This document shows, piece by piece, positions 35,462 through 44,360 of a DNA stretch of 64,000 nucleotides. Below the pieces are notes generated by a model. The model saw nothing but the letters and a program-made list of their open reading frames with translations. It was not told where the DNA came from and ran no database searches. Position 1 is the first letter of the stretch. Each line of letters begins with the position of its first letter. The position numbers were made by a program, and so were the translations under genes. The DNA is from Sporosarcina globispora (lineage in GTDB: Bacteria; Bacillota; Bacilli; Bacillales; Cytobacillaceae), in assembly GCF_001274725.1 (NCBI RefSeq), contig NZ_LGUF01000007.1, positions 2,612,504 through 2,676,503 on the forward strand. The letters run 5' to 3'.

Positions 35462-36391
35462 TTAATCCCTCCATTCTTTGCCGGTAAATGCAATAAACAC
35501 ATCTTCAAGGCTCAATTCCCGTATGGAGACCTGTTCCACCTGGTATGATTTTTCTTTTGTAAACTTAAATAAGTCCAAAAGGGTTTCTTCAGGCCTTGCT
35601 GCCCATATTTTTAGAGTTGCACCTTCCCGTTCCGTTTTGGATACGGATTCCGCATCCTTCAAGAAATTATCAGCGTCCTTGGCTGCTTCTTCCCCATCAA
35701 GGAAACTTAGCCTTATTTCCCGTTCATCCGTAAGCTTCTCTATGAGTGACGAAGGGGAGTCCAGAGTGATCACATTCCCCTGATCCACAATACATACACG
35801 ATCACTTAACTTTTCAGCTTCTTCCATGTAGTGAGTCGTTAAAATGGTCGTTTTGCCTAATTCCTTAAGATGGAGAATAATATCCCATATATTTCTTCGG
35901 GCCTGTGGATCGAGGCCGGTAGTCGGTTCATCCAGAAAAATGATTTCAGGGTCACTAATCAGCGCCAGTCCAATGGCAAGTCTCTGCCTCTGACCGCCTG
36001 AAAGTTTTTTTACATGATTGTTGCGGTGCTCAGTAAGATTGACTATTTCCAGGATTTCTTTGGCTGGTCGGGCATGGTCGTAAAAGGATGCAAAAAGGTT
36101 CAGGTTTTCTTCTGGTGTTAATAAATCAAACATGGCACTTGACTGAGGCTGGACGCCAATTTTCTTCTTTATTGAAACTGCATGCTTATTCCAATCGAGG
36201 TCCCCAAAATGGATCTCACCGTTATCGGGTGAAACAAGGCCCTCAATCATTTCCAGTGTAGTCGTTTTGCCAGCTCCGTTTGGACCGATAATAGTGAAGA
36301 CTTCCCCGGCATTAACCGAGAAACTTATATCCTGGACAGCCTTTATTTGGCCAAAGGATTTTTGTAGATTTCTTACTTCTAACACAGTCAT
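35462..36391 (-). CDS. ABC transporter ATP-binding protein
   Basis: A 309-residue ATPase of the drug/antibiotic exporter group: Walker A IGPNGAGKTT near residue 35, the LSGGQRQRLAIGLAL signature, Walker B IIFLDEPTTGLD, and the H-loop TTHYMEEAEKL. A C-terminal extension of about 80 residues, as in CcmA-type exporters, is present. It is the first gene of the two-gene operon with the permease that starts 1 nt after it. Confidence 0.92.
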   Translation of the reverse strand: MTVLEVRNLQKSFGQIKAVQDISFSVNAGEVFTIIGPNGAGKTTTLEMIEGLVSPDNGEIHFGDLDWNKHAVSIKKKIGVQPQSSAMFDLLTPEENLNLFASFYDHARPAKEILEIVNLTEHRNNHVKKLSGGQRQRLAIGLALISDPEIIFLDEPTTGLDPQARRNIWDIILHLKELGKTTILTTHYMEEAEKLSDRVCIVDQGNVITLDSPSSLIEKLTDEREIRLSFLDGEEAAKDADNFLKDAESVSKTEREGATLKIWAARPEETLLDLFKFTKEKSYQVEQVSIRELSLEDVFIAFTGKEWRD

Positions 36392-36617
36392 TCCTCTTCC
36401 TCGCTTTCATGACAAGTTGGATATCAGCATCATGCAAAATTCCTAACCTTCTATTTAATACGTTACTTTTTTTGAAAAAATTCATTTTTTTAGTAAACTT
36501 TATATTATCGATACTGGTTCCATAATATGGGGCAAACCGATATAGAAAAGATGATTGCTGTGTTTGAAAATGATGTGTGAAAGGCTTTTCTATCAGAAGT
36601 TAGGGGAGAAGTGTAAA

Positions 36618-37406
36618 ATGAGAGAACTACCAATAGTGGTTGATGATCTATTAAATGAGTACATAGATTTAGTAAATGTATATATACCCAATCAGCTTAC
36701 AGCCCTTTATTTGCACGGATCGATTGCACTGGATGCTTTTGTGGAAGGATCTAGCGATATTGATTTTATTGCGGTTACACAAAGCGGTTTAACTGAATTA
36801 GAATTGAAAAAGGCTGAGGAGATTCATAGGATAATAGCAGATAAAAATCAGTTTCCTGAGATGGATGGGGTTTATTTAACTCAAAATGACCTGGGAACGC
36901 TTTGTGAATGCTTCTTCTATAATAACGGGACAATGAATTTTGGGCATTTCCTCAATCCTGTCACCTGGTGGCTTTTAAAAAAGAAGGGTATTGTCATTTA
37001 TGGGGCTGTTCCCGTTATAGAGATAAATGACAATGATTTGGTTTCATACACTTATGAGAACATGAATACATATTGGGCAAACCGAATCCAGACATTCGAG
37101 GAATCGATTGATGAAATGACACAAATAGCCGACTCTGAGATTGATAAAGAAGTTGAATGGACGGTGCTCGGCATATTGCGACAGTATTACACATTGAGAG
37201 AGAAGGATATTATCTCTAAGCAAGGGGCCGGGGAGTACTCCTTAAAGCATTTGCCGGAAAAATGGCACCCAATCATAGTGGATGCCATCAATATTCGCAG
37301 AGGTGAGGAAAATAGACAGTATACAAGAAAGCATGATCGGATTGAAGAGACTATTAAACTGTCAAAATATCTTATAAGCCAATCAGCAGCAATCAAAAAT
37401 AGGTGA
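36618..37406 (+). CDS. Aminoglycoside nucleotidyltransferase family protein (AadA-like, DUF4111)
   Basis: A 262-residue protein. The nucleotidyltransferase motif is YLHGSIALDAFVEGSSDIDFI (G-S-x9-D-x-D type) near residue 30, and a C-terminal helical DUF4111 domain contains EWTVLGILRQYYTL. The AadA/ANT(9) family adds AMP to spectinomycin or streptomycin. Whether this copy confers resistance cannot be told. The ATG at 36618 follows GGGGAGAAG. Its stop lies inside a terminator stem. Confidence 0.82.
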   Translation: MRELPIVVDDLLNEYIDLVNVYIPNQLTALYLHGSIALDAFVEGSSDIDFIAVTQSGLTELELKKAEEIHRIIADKNQFPEMDGVYLTQNDLGTLCECFFYNNGTMNFGHFLNPVTWWLLKKKGIVIYGAVPVIEINDNDLVSYTYENMNTYWANRIQTFEESIDEMTQIADSEIDKEVEWTVLGILRQYYTLREKDIISKQGAGEYSLKHLPEKWHPIIVDAINIRRGEENRQYTRKHDRIEETIKLSKYLISQSAAIKNR

Positions 37407-37429
37407 GCTTCCCTTGATGTGAAGCTCAC
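37403..37429 (-). terminator. Terminator of the 37434 gene (minus strand)
   Basis: GTGAGCTTC and GAAGCTCAC form a perfect 9-bp stem. On the minus strand CTATTTTTGATT follows. Confidence 0.65.
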
Positions 37430-37433
37430 TTGA

Positions 37434-37775
37434 CTACGTTATCCTCATTGGAGTATTCAAGTTATGGGAATCCCGATAAGATCGATAAGAGACAAATCTT
37501 TTTCCGTGTGAGAATCCATCCAATTGAAGAATCCGTTCATTAATTGTTTCCATATACAGAAAGTCATCATTCGCATTTAGACGATAGAAAGTGTAGGTGT
37601 TACCAAGGAGTTCTTTCTTTGTTATTTGCGTATCGGGATGCTGCTGGATGAATTCTGAGAGCTGTCTGACAGAAACCGAAGGAATATCTGCCATCTCATA
37701 AAATTTCCCTTTGATGTTGGCCCTTAGCTTACTTACAGCACTCATTGCCTTTTCTTTATATTTATTTCTGGACAT
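37434..37775 (-). CDS. Protein of unknown function (113 aa)
   Basis: A 113-residue basic protein with no membrane helix. I do not recognise a family. Its C-terminal part has an alternating hydrophobic pattern (TYTFYRLNANDDFLYMETINERILQLDG) that could be beta strands. The ATG at 37775 follows AGGAGTGACAGC, so expression is credible. It is convergent with the nucleotidyltransferase gene. Confidence 0.6.
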   Translation of the reverse strand: MSRNKYKEKAMSAVSKLRANIKGKFYEMADIPSVSVRQLSEFIQQHPDTQITKKELLGNTYTFYRLNANDDFLYMETINERILQLDGFSHGKRFVSYRSYRDSHNLNTPMRIT

Positions 37776-37923
37776 GCTGTCACTCCTAATTATTGAGATA
37801 GTAAGAATAATTTCCATTTGCAGAAAGAATAAACATTACCAGCAGGAAAGTCAAGAATAGTAACATATGCAAAATATTGTTAAAATATTTCCTGTACTAT
37901 TAACGCAAAGGAAGTGCGGTGTT

Positions 37924-38748
37924 TTGCCTAAACTAACGGATTATTTTATTCCTGATTGCGATAAATGTTTTGGACTTTGCTGTGTGGCATTGCCTTATGC
38001 AAAATCTGCTGACTTTGCTTTTGATAAGGAAGCAGGTAAACCATGTCCCAATCTGCAAGCTGATTTTCGCTGTCAGATACATGCAGACCTCAGGGGAAAA
38101 GGCTTCAGAGGATGCACTTCATTTGAATGCTTTGGAGCAGGCCAAAAAGTATCTCAAAACACTTTTATGAATAGAGACTGGCGCAGCCATCCCGGACTTG
38201 AGAAAGAGATGTTTGATGTGTTTCCCATTATGCATCAGCTTCATGAAATGCTTTTCTACTTAACAGAAATTCTATATTTGGAAGCCGCTATGCCTATTCA
38301 TGGTGAAGTCAGAGAAATTTTGGACAAAACAGGGGAATTAACTAATATGGAACCGGGTTTGATTATGGCTATTGATGTCCAGGCACATAGGGTTGAAGTT
38401 AATAAGCTGCTTCTAAAAGCCAGTGAGTTTGTCAGGAAGAACTCAGGATTGAATCAAAAATCCGCGAAAAAATATAGCGGCCGGAGAGATTTTATCGGAG
38501 CCAAATTAAGTGGTGAGGTGTTGTGCGGAGCGAATTTAAGAGGTTCCTTGTTTATTGCTGCCGACCTGCGCAAAGCTGACTTGAGATATACGGATCTTAT
38601 TGGTGCAGACTTTAGGGACGCAAATTTAAGCGGAGCCAATCTAATGGGAAGTATTTTTCTTACACAGGCTCAGGTTAATTCAGCAAAAGGGGACATGTAT
38701 ACGAAGCTGCCAAAGGGTTTACAGAGACCGCAGCATTGGGTGAATTAA
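37924..38748 (+). CDS. Pentapeptide repeat protein with N-terminal cysteine cluster
   Basis: A protein of about 274 residues. An N-terminal cysteine cluster CDKCFGLCC with further C/H residues (CPNLQADFRCQIH, CTSFECFG) resembles a YkgJ-type Fe/Zn-binding domain. The C-terminal 80 residues are pentapeptide repeats (A[D/N]LR/S-type, GAKLSG...GANLRG...AADLRKADLRYTDLIGADF). The start is TTG at 37924 after AAAGGAAG, and upstream ATG codons lack a site. Its function is unknown. Metal-binding plus beta-helix is an uncommon pairing. Confidence 0.8.
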   Translation: MPKLTDYFIPDCDKCFGLCCVALPYAKSADFAFDKEAGKPCPNLQADFRCQIHADLRGKGFRGCTSFECFGAGQKVSQNTFMNRDWRSHPGLEKEMFDVFPIMHQLHEMLFYLTEILYLEAAMPIHGEVREILDKTGELTNMEPGLIMAIDVQAHRVEVNKLLLKASEFVRKNSGLNQKSAKKYSGRRDFIGAKLSGEVLCGANLRGSLFIAADLRKADLRYTDLIGADFRDANLSGANLMGSIFLTQAQVNSAKGDMYTKLPKGLQRPQHWVN

Positions 38749-38768
38749 AAGGAAAGAAGAGATACCGA

Positions 38769-39224
38769 ATGACACAGAACGAAATCGTGCTTGTTGTCAG
38801 CACATCAATTATACAGGAAGGCAAAGTACTGATGATAAAAGAGAATAAAGCCACTGTAAAGAATAAATGGAATTTCCCGTCCGGCCGTGTTGAAAAAGGG
38901 GAAGATATCCTTGAAGCTGCCTGCAGAGAAGTTAAAGAAGAAACGGGCTTGGACGTAAACCTGACCCATACAACTGGTATCTATAACTTTATCAGCAGTA
39001 CGGACCATCAGGTCATCTTATTCCATTTCATTGCTCAAATAAGTGGGGGCTTTTTAAACGTTCAGGAAGAGGAAATTGCCGATAGCAAGTGGGTGAACCT
39101 GTCAAACCTTAATCGCTTTAAAGACGAGGAACTTCGCAATGCCAAAGTCATAAGGCAAATCCTTCATGCCGTAAAAGCTGATAAACTTTATCCCTTGGAG
39201 CTATTTCAAACAAAGTTAAGCTGA
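38769..39224 (+). CDS. NUDIX hydrolase
   Basis: A 151-residue NUDIX protein. The box starts at SGRVEKGED and continues REVKEETGLDV, with all the key Gly/Glu residues, and the preceding KWNFPSG is typical. It should hydrolyse a nucleotide derivative. The substrate is unknown. The ATG at 38769 follows GGAAAGAAGAG and lies 20 nt after the stop of the pentapeptide gene, so the two are likely cotranscribed. It is the third NUDIX-type trace in the window. Confidence 0.86.
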   Translation: MTQNEIVLVVSTSIIQEGKVLMIKENKATVKNKWNFPSGRVEKGEDILEAACREVKEETGLDVNLTHTTGIYNFISSTDHQVILFHFIAQISGGFLNVQEEEIADSKWVNLSNLNRFKDEELRNAKVIRQILHAVKADKLYPLELFQTKLS

Positions 39225-39293
39225 TAAGGTAAAAGGAATTTTCAGGAATTTTGTCGAAAGAATACCCTATCGATAAAATTAGGTGGGGTATGA

Positions 39294-40421
39294 ATGGAGT
39301 TTAAAATTAAGAATGAATATTTTAATAAAGCCATTGGAGAAGTAAGCAGTGCAATTTCTGCTAAGACACCTTTTCCTATTTTAACCGGGATAAAGCTGAC
39401 TGCATGTGAGGACCATTTAAGACTCACTGGAAGCAACTCTGATATTGTGATTGAAAAAGTCATTCCTGCTGCTGATGAAGGGGCTGTACTGGAAATAGTA
39501 AAGACTGGCAGTGTTGTAGTAACATCCAGATATCTGACAGAGATAATTAAAAAGCTGCCGGGTGACATACATATCAAAGTCAATGAAAAGCATAACGTGA
39601 CAATCATATCAGATGAGATTATCACATACATAAATGGTTTTCCAGCTGAACAGTATCCAAAACTTCCTGAATTTGAAAATTCGCACGGGATTCAAATTTC
39701 TTCTGTAAAATTATCAGGAATAATAAAGCAGACCGTGTTTGCAGTTTCGAAGAATGATACAAGGCCGGTGCTCTCAGGAGTGCATATGATTGTTAAAGAA
39801 AATCACTTTTCGTGTGCGGCAACTGACTCACATCGATTAGCATTTCTGGAGACAAGGGTCGCTTCTGAATCCCAAGGGTCTTTCATTGTTCCAGGCTCCA
39901 GCCTTAAGGAACTTTTAAAGCTATTTGCTCATCAGGAAGAAAGCGAAATACAAATCTTCTCATCAGAGAGCTATTTAGTTTTCAAAACAAAATCAATCAT
40001 GCTCTGTTCACGGCTTATTGAAGGGAAGTATCCTGATGTAACTGGACTCATCCCGAATGAAGCGAAAACAGTTATAAAACTAGATGCAAAGAAACTATTA
40101 AAGGGAATTGACCGCGCATGCCTGTTTGCCCTCGAATGGAAGAATAACAATGTCCTCTTGGAGATAAAAGAAGGAACATTGAAAATATCTTCAGTCTCCT
40201 CCGCCATTGGAAAAATGGAAGAAATACAGCCTTTATTAGAAATCACTGGCGAGCGGGAACTGTCCATATCACTTGATGGGAACTTTTTAATGGATGCCCT
40301 AAAAGCTATTCAGGAAGAGCATGTTCTTTTAAGCTTCAGCGGCTCAATGAAGCCGGTTATAATCAAGCCTGTCAGCGACGAGTCTTATATTCAGCTTGTT
40401 TCGCCCGTCCGTTCGTATTGA
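39294..40421 (+). CDS. Second DNA polymerase III beta clamp (DnaN paralogue)
   Basis: A 375-residue beta sliding clamp with three repeated clamp folds: FNKAIGEVSSAISAKTPFPILTGI, then IIKQTVFAVSKNDTRPVLSGV, then LLKGIDRACLFALE, and ATDSHRLAF in domain 2. It ends with VSPVRSY in place of the usual P-V/M-R motif. It stands alone, without dnaA, recF or gyrB beside it, so it is not the oriC dnaN. It may act with repair polymerases or another replisome. A strong terminator follows. Confidence 0.92.
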   Translation: MEFKIKNEYFNKAIGEVSSAISAKTPFPILTGIKLTACEDHLRLTGSNSDIVIEKVIPAADEGAVLEIVKTGSVVVTSRYLTEIIKKLPGDIHIKVNEKHNVTIISDEIITYINGFPAEQYPKLPEFENSHGIQISSVKLSGIIKQTVFAVSKNDTRPVLSGVHMIVKENHFSCAATDSHRLAFLETRVASESQGSFIVPGSSLKELLKLFAHQEESEIQIFSSESYLVFKTKSIMLCSRLIEGKYPDVTGLIPNEAKTVIKLDAKKLLKGIDRACLFALEWKNNNVLLEIKEGTLKISSVSSAIGKMEEIQPLLEITGERELSISLDGNFLMDALKAIQEEHVLLSFSGSMKPVIIKPVSDESYIQLVSPVRSY

Positions 40422-40467
40422 GAGCAGTATTTTTACACGAAGAAATGACATTTCTAAATCACTTTTT

Positions 40468-40510
40468 GCACCATTCACCAGCTAGGACAGCTGGCGGATG
40501 GTGCTTTTTT
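40468..40510 (+). terminator. Terminator after the second dnaN gene
   Basis: GCACCAT pairs with ATGGTGC and, inside it, CCAGCT with AGCTGG. TTTTTT follows. Confidence 0.85.
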
Positions 40511-40574
40511 ATGACTTATAATTACAAGTCTATATTTCCATTTACACCCATTATAAAATAGAAGGGGTGTAAAA

Positions 40575-40640
40575 CTTAAGAAATGCAGATTCAATCTTAA
40601 GAAATTCTTAAGATTTCTATTACATTAATGTTAAGATTTT
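40575..40640 (+). promoter_or_regulatory. CTTAAGA direct-repeat operator of the two-component operon
   Basis: TTAAGA occurs at 40576, 40597, 40608 and 40631. The middle two are an 11-bp-spaced direct repeat (CTTAAGAAATT then CTTAAGATTTC), and together make a perfect 11-1-11 dyad at 40593-40615. Tandem half-sites 11 bp apart are the usual target layout of OmpR/PhoB-type regulators. It lies 50-110 bp before the response regulator, so autoregulation is the simple reading. Confidence 0.65.
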
Positions 40641-40688
40641 ACGTTTAGTATAAAAATATGAATAGAGCACCTTGAAAGCAGGGGGATT

Positions 40689-41380
40689 ATGGATAACTAT
40701 TATGTACTTGTCGTAGATGATGAAAAAGAGATAAGAGATGCCATTGAAATTTATCTTAAAAATGAAGGCATAACCGTATTGAAAGCGAAAGATGGAATCG
40801 AAGCTCTGGAGATATTGAATGAGCACCAGGTGCATCTGATCATTTTGGATGTCATGATGCCAAAGCTGGATGGCATTTCTGCTACATATAAAATTCGCGA
40901 GAAAAAAAACATTCCGATTATTATTCTGAGTGCCAAAACAGAGGATACAGATAAAATCCTGGGGCTGCAGGTTGGGGCCGATGATTATGTGACCAAGCCT
41001 TTCAATCCTATGGAATTGGTTGCGCGTGTGAAATCGCAGCTGAGAAGATATGTGACATTCGGAACGTTTGAAGGAGTTAAAAAGGTGATCGATTTGAATG
41101 GTCTCATGCTGGATAAGGAAGCAAAAGAAGTGACTGTTAATGGAGAGCCGGTGAAAATGACTCGATCGAATATAAAATTGTGGAACTCTTAATGACAAAT
41201 GCCGGACGCGTTTTTTCCATTAATGAAATTTATGAACGGGTATGGAACGAACCATGCTATAACGCAGAAAATACAGTCGCAGTTCATATCCGGAAAATTC
41301 GTGAAAAGATTGAAATCGATCCGAAGAATCCGAGATATTTAAAGGTGGTATGGGGAATTGGATACAAGATGGAAAAATAA
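40689..41380 (+). pseudogene. OmpR-family response regulator, frameshifted
   Basis: The receiver domain and linker (to about residue 160: VVDDEKEIRDA, LIILDVMMPKLDG, VTKPFNP) run in one frame. The winged-helix DNA-binding end (NAGRVFSINEIYERVWNE...VVWGIGYKMEK) continues in another. At 41160-41164 the sequence ACTCGATC reads T-R-S where ACT-CC-ATC-GAA (T-P-I-E-Y-K-I) is expected, so one base is missing. With it restored the protein is about 230 residues. It overlaps the sensor kinase start by 23 nt. A real inactivating deletion would silence this system. Confidence 0.85.
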
Positions 41381-43577
41381 ATTCATCATTGCGATGATCA
41401 TGATTTTATTCGCTTTCGGAGCGAGCGGCGTTTTGTCTGTTCTTATAAATGGGCAGGAATATGCGAACCCTGACTACTTTCATACAGCTAAGTTTAGAAG
41501 TGATTTGGATCAGTATGCCGGATACCTGGAAATATTTGAACTGAATAACGTTACCCTCGAGAAAGCTAAAGAAGCGATTGAGGTGACGGAAGAGGAAATC
41601 GAAGAGCATCGTTATAGATTTGGGAGCCTTCCTGCACAGATTGATAATATTAAGGCTCAATACGAACCCAGGATTCAAGAGGCAGAGGCTGCTGAAAATA
41701 GTGATTTGGCAAAAACTATAAGGGATCAAATGAATAAAAAAATTGAGGACATAACAAAAAACTTTGAGAGTGATGAACACGTACGCCCCAAAGTAGTGAA
41801 AGAAAAAGAAGAAAAACTAGAACAATTTTTCAAGGAAAAAGAACAGCTGCGGGACCAGTACGATTTTTATGAGAATTCATTTACTTATTATTTTGAGGAC
41901 ACTGCTACTGGTGAAGTATACACCAATTTAACTTTGTCCAAAAACGAATCTCCGGATGAAGCAATGAAAAAAGAGATGCTTTTTCATACGGATTACAAGA
42001 TGGATAAAACTTATTTCCTTAATTTTATAATGGCCGGATACGAGGATCTTGATCAAGCGCTGGTAGAATCGCAATCAGGCTACTTTAAAGGACAAATTGG
42101 CCTGGCTAAAAATCTTCCTGATTCAAATATGTTTATTGATCAGAATAATCATTTCAAACAAAAACAGATTATTTTATTCGTTTATGCCGGCTCCGCTCTT
42201 TTGGCCCTTCTCGCTGCTTTGATTGCCGGAAGAAAATCAAAGGCGCTTTCAGCTGAAATAAAGAGGTGGGAGCCTTTATATAATAAAATGCCTATAGATT
42301 TAAGAATAATCTTTTTGGGGTTTGCAGTAATAGGCAGCATATTGGCCCTTTTTCTGGTAAATGATTTTCTTATAGACTCCTACCAGATCCTTCCTCGTGT
42401 TATTGAATTGATTATTGTGCTCCTTGGAGCATCGGTTCTTTGCGGTCTGACAATTGTGCAGCTGAAATATATTACGGGTGAATTTAAGAATTGGAAAAAC
42501 GCAAAGGCAGTTTTGAAAAAGAGTCTCGTTTATAGAGCGGCTAGAAACTTAAAAGTCAGCCTGAAGGAAGCATTTTTAAATCGAAGTACAGGTACTCAGC
42601 TGTTTGTTGTACTAGGAATCATTTTTGTATTGGGGATGGGTATGGTCGTCATGGTCTTCCACCCGCTATTTGCACTATTCTATGTAATGGTCTTGGCTTT
42701 TGCAGGTGTTCCGCTTGTTATGGCACTAATCAGACGTGTTGGCTATTTCAACCGGATTGCCAAGACCACAAATGATCTGGCATCGGGCCACATGGGACAG
42801 GACTTGCCGATTAAAGGAAAAGGTGTTCTGGCTGCACTCGCAGGAAACATTAATGTATTGAAGCAGGGTGTTAAAACATCTCTTAGTGAGCAGGCAAAAA
42901 GCGAAAGGCTTAAAACCGAGCTGATTACAAATGTCAGCCACGATTTAAGGACACCATTGACTTCAATCATTACGTATACGGAACTGCTGAAATCAGGAGA
43001 GACATCAGAAGACGATCGCTCCGCCTACCTTGAAATCATTGACCGAAAGTCTAAACGTTTAAAAGTATTGATTGATGATTTATTCGAGGTCTCAAAGATG
43101 GCTAGCGGCAATATTGAGCTTAGGAAGGAAAGAGTGGATCTGGTGCAGCTGCTGCAGCAGGCGCTTGCAGAGCATGATAATGCCATTGGTGAATCCAATC
43201 TGCACTTCCGCGTCACCAAGCCTGATAATCCGGCAATTGCATATGTAGATGGACAAAAGCTATGGCGAGTCTTTGATAATTTAATAGGCAATATCCTGAA
43301 ATATTCTTTGGAAAATTCACGGGTCTATATTGCGATAACGAAGGTGAAAGGACAGGCAGTCATTACGTTTAAAAATGTTTCTAAATACGAACTGGACGAC
43401 CAGAGTGAAGAATTGTTTGAGCGTTTTAAACGTGGAGATAAGTCAAGACATACAGATGGTTCAGGTCTGGGCCTTGCCATTGCCAAATCGATCATTGATC
43501 TTCATGAGGGAAATCTTGAAATAGATACAGATGGTGACTTGTTCAAGGTGAGCATTTCACTGAATATAGAGGAGTAA
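41358..43577 (+). CDS. Sensor histidine kinase
   Basis: A 739-residue membrane kinase. An N-terminal helix at residues 8-28 is followed by a large extracellular domain with coiled-coil (about 60-165), then five or more helices between about 270 and 460. A dimerisation/phosphoacceptor domain follows with NVSHDLRTPLTSIITY, and a HATPase with DNLIGNILKYS and TDGSGLGLAIAKS. The start is TTG at 41358, overlapping the response regulator. It is 17 nt upstream of an ECF sigma gene, which makes a kinase-regulator-sigma operon. Confidence 0.9.
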   Translation: MDTRWKNKFIIAMIMILFAFGASGVLSVLINGQEYANPDYFHTAKFRSDLDQYAGYLEIFELNNVTLEKAKEAIEVTEEEIEEHRYRFGSLPAQIDNIKAQYEPRIQEAEAAENSDLAKTIRDQMNKKIEDITKNFESDEHVRPKVVKEKEEKLEQFFKEKEQLRDQYDFYENSFTYYFEDTATGEVYTNLTLSKNESPDEAMKKEMLFHTDYKMDKTYFLNFIMAGYEDLDQALVESQSGYFKGQIGLAKNLPDSNMFIDQNNHFKQKQIILFVYAGSALLALLAALIAGRKSKALSAEIKRWEPLYNKMPIDLRIIFLGFAVIGSILALFLVNDFLIDSYQILPRVIELIIVLLGASVLCGLTIVQLKYITGEFKNWKNAKAVLKKSLVYRAARNLKVSLKEAFLNRSTGTQLFVVLGIIFVLGMGMVVMVFHPLFALFYVMVLAFAGVPLVMALIRRVGYFNRIAKTTNDLASGHMGQDLPIKGKGVLAALAGNINVLKQGVKTSLSEQAKSERLKTELITNVSHDLRTPLTSIITYTELLKSGETSEDDRSAYLEIIDRKSKRLKVLIDDLFEVSKMASGNIELRKERVDLVQLLQQALAEHDNAIGESNLHFRVTKPDNPAIAYVDGQKLWRVFDNLIGNILKYSLENSRVYIAITKVKGQAVITFKNVSKYELDDQSEELFERFKRGDKSRHTDGSGLGLAIAKSIIDLHEGNLEIDTDGDLFKVSISLNIEE

Positions 43578-43593
43578 GGGAAGAGGATGAATT

Positions 43594-44094
43594 ATGGATT
43601 TTACAGAGCTGTATACATGTCATTATAAACGCCTTTATCATATTAGTTACTCGATGACAAGAGACGCTTATCTTGCTGAAGATATCGTTCAAGAGACTTT
43701 TATTAAAGCCTTGAAGAAAGCCGAAACGATTATTGACGAAGAAAAAGCGGGGGCATGGCTATCTGTCATTGCCCGAAGGACTGCACTGGACGTTATTCGG
43801 AGAGAAAGGAGGAAGGCTGCTGTACCGATGGAACAGGACATGCTTGAAAGCCTGGGCGTGACTACGAAGCAGAATGTCGAGCAGGAAGTTGAATCCGGCT
43901 TTGCTGCTGAAGAAATCACCGGAGCTGTAAAGCAGCTGACAGGGAGCTATAGAGATATTCTTTTGCTGAAAATAGACCGTGGATTAAAAGAAAGGGAAAT
44001 AGCAGCTATGCTTAATTTAAACCCATCCACTGTAAAAACCAGGATCTTCAGGGCTCGAAAGCAGCTGAAAATGATGGTCGAGATCGGTGCATAA
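43594..44094 (+). CDS. ECF-type RNA polymerase sigma factor
   Basis: A 166-residue sigma-70 family ECF factor: region 2 (MTRDAYLAEDIVQETFIKALKK...WLSVIARRTALDVIRRERRK) and region 4 (LPGSYRD-type core reading LTGSYRDILLLKIDRGLKEREIAAMLNLNPSTVKTRIFRARKQL). No anti-sigma gene follows; a terminator lies straight after. Its activity is therefore probably set by transcription from the two-component operon it shares. The ATG follows GGAAGAGG. Confidence 0.88.
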   Translation: MDFTELYTCHYKRLYHISYSMTRDAYLAEDIVQETFIKALKKAETIIDEEKAGAWLSVIARRTALDVIRRERRKAAVPMEQDMLESLGVTTKQNVEQEVESGFAAEEITGAVKQLTGSYRDILLLKIDRGLKEREIAAMLNLNPSTVKTRIFRARKQLKMMVEIGA

Positions 44095-44100
44095 CATGTA

Positions 44101-44145
44101 AAAAGAGAGCAAATGGCCATTAATTTGGCGGCTTGCTCTCTTTTT
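44101..44145 (+). terminator. Terminator of the two-component/sigma operon
   Basis: AAAAGAGAGCAA and TTGCTCTCTTTT form a 12-bp perfect stem with TTTTT completing it. Confidence 0.9.
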
Positions 44146-44360
44146 AAGCTAACCCTCGGGTATTTTTCAACGTGTGCCCACTCCTGCTAATTAAATGCAT
44201 AACTCCTCTTACTCTTATAGCTTAACATGCTTTGAAGACACATGCAGCGGGAAAATTGGAAACATTATCTGAAAAAGTGAAAAAGACTTTCCCTGCATAA
44301 CTGACTGCCGAATTAGAGAATAATAATAAAAACTAAGAGAAAGAGACTCAAGGAATTGAT

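Noticed and set aside
36618-37406. Acquired antibiotic resistance island
   Set aside because: The AadA-like gene has no integron, transposase or change of base composition around it. Chromosomal homologues are common in Bacillaceae.
39251-39279. Promoter TTGTCG-17-TAAAAT for the second dnaN
   Set aside because: The predicted transcription start would fall inside the ribosome binding site, leaving almost no leader.
39294-40421. Replication origin next to dnaN
   Set aside because: No dnaA, recF or gyrB gene and no obvious DnaA-box cluster lie nearby. The clamp gene is solitary.
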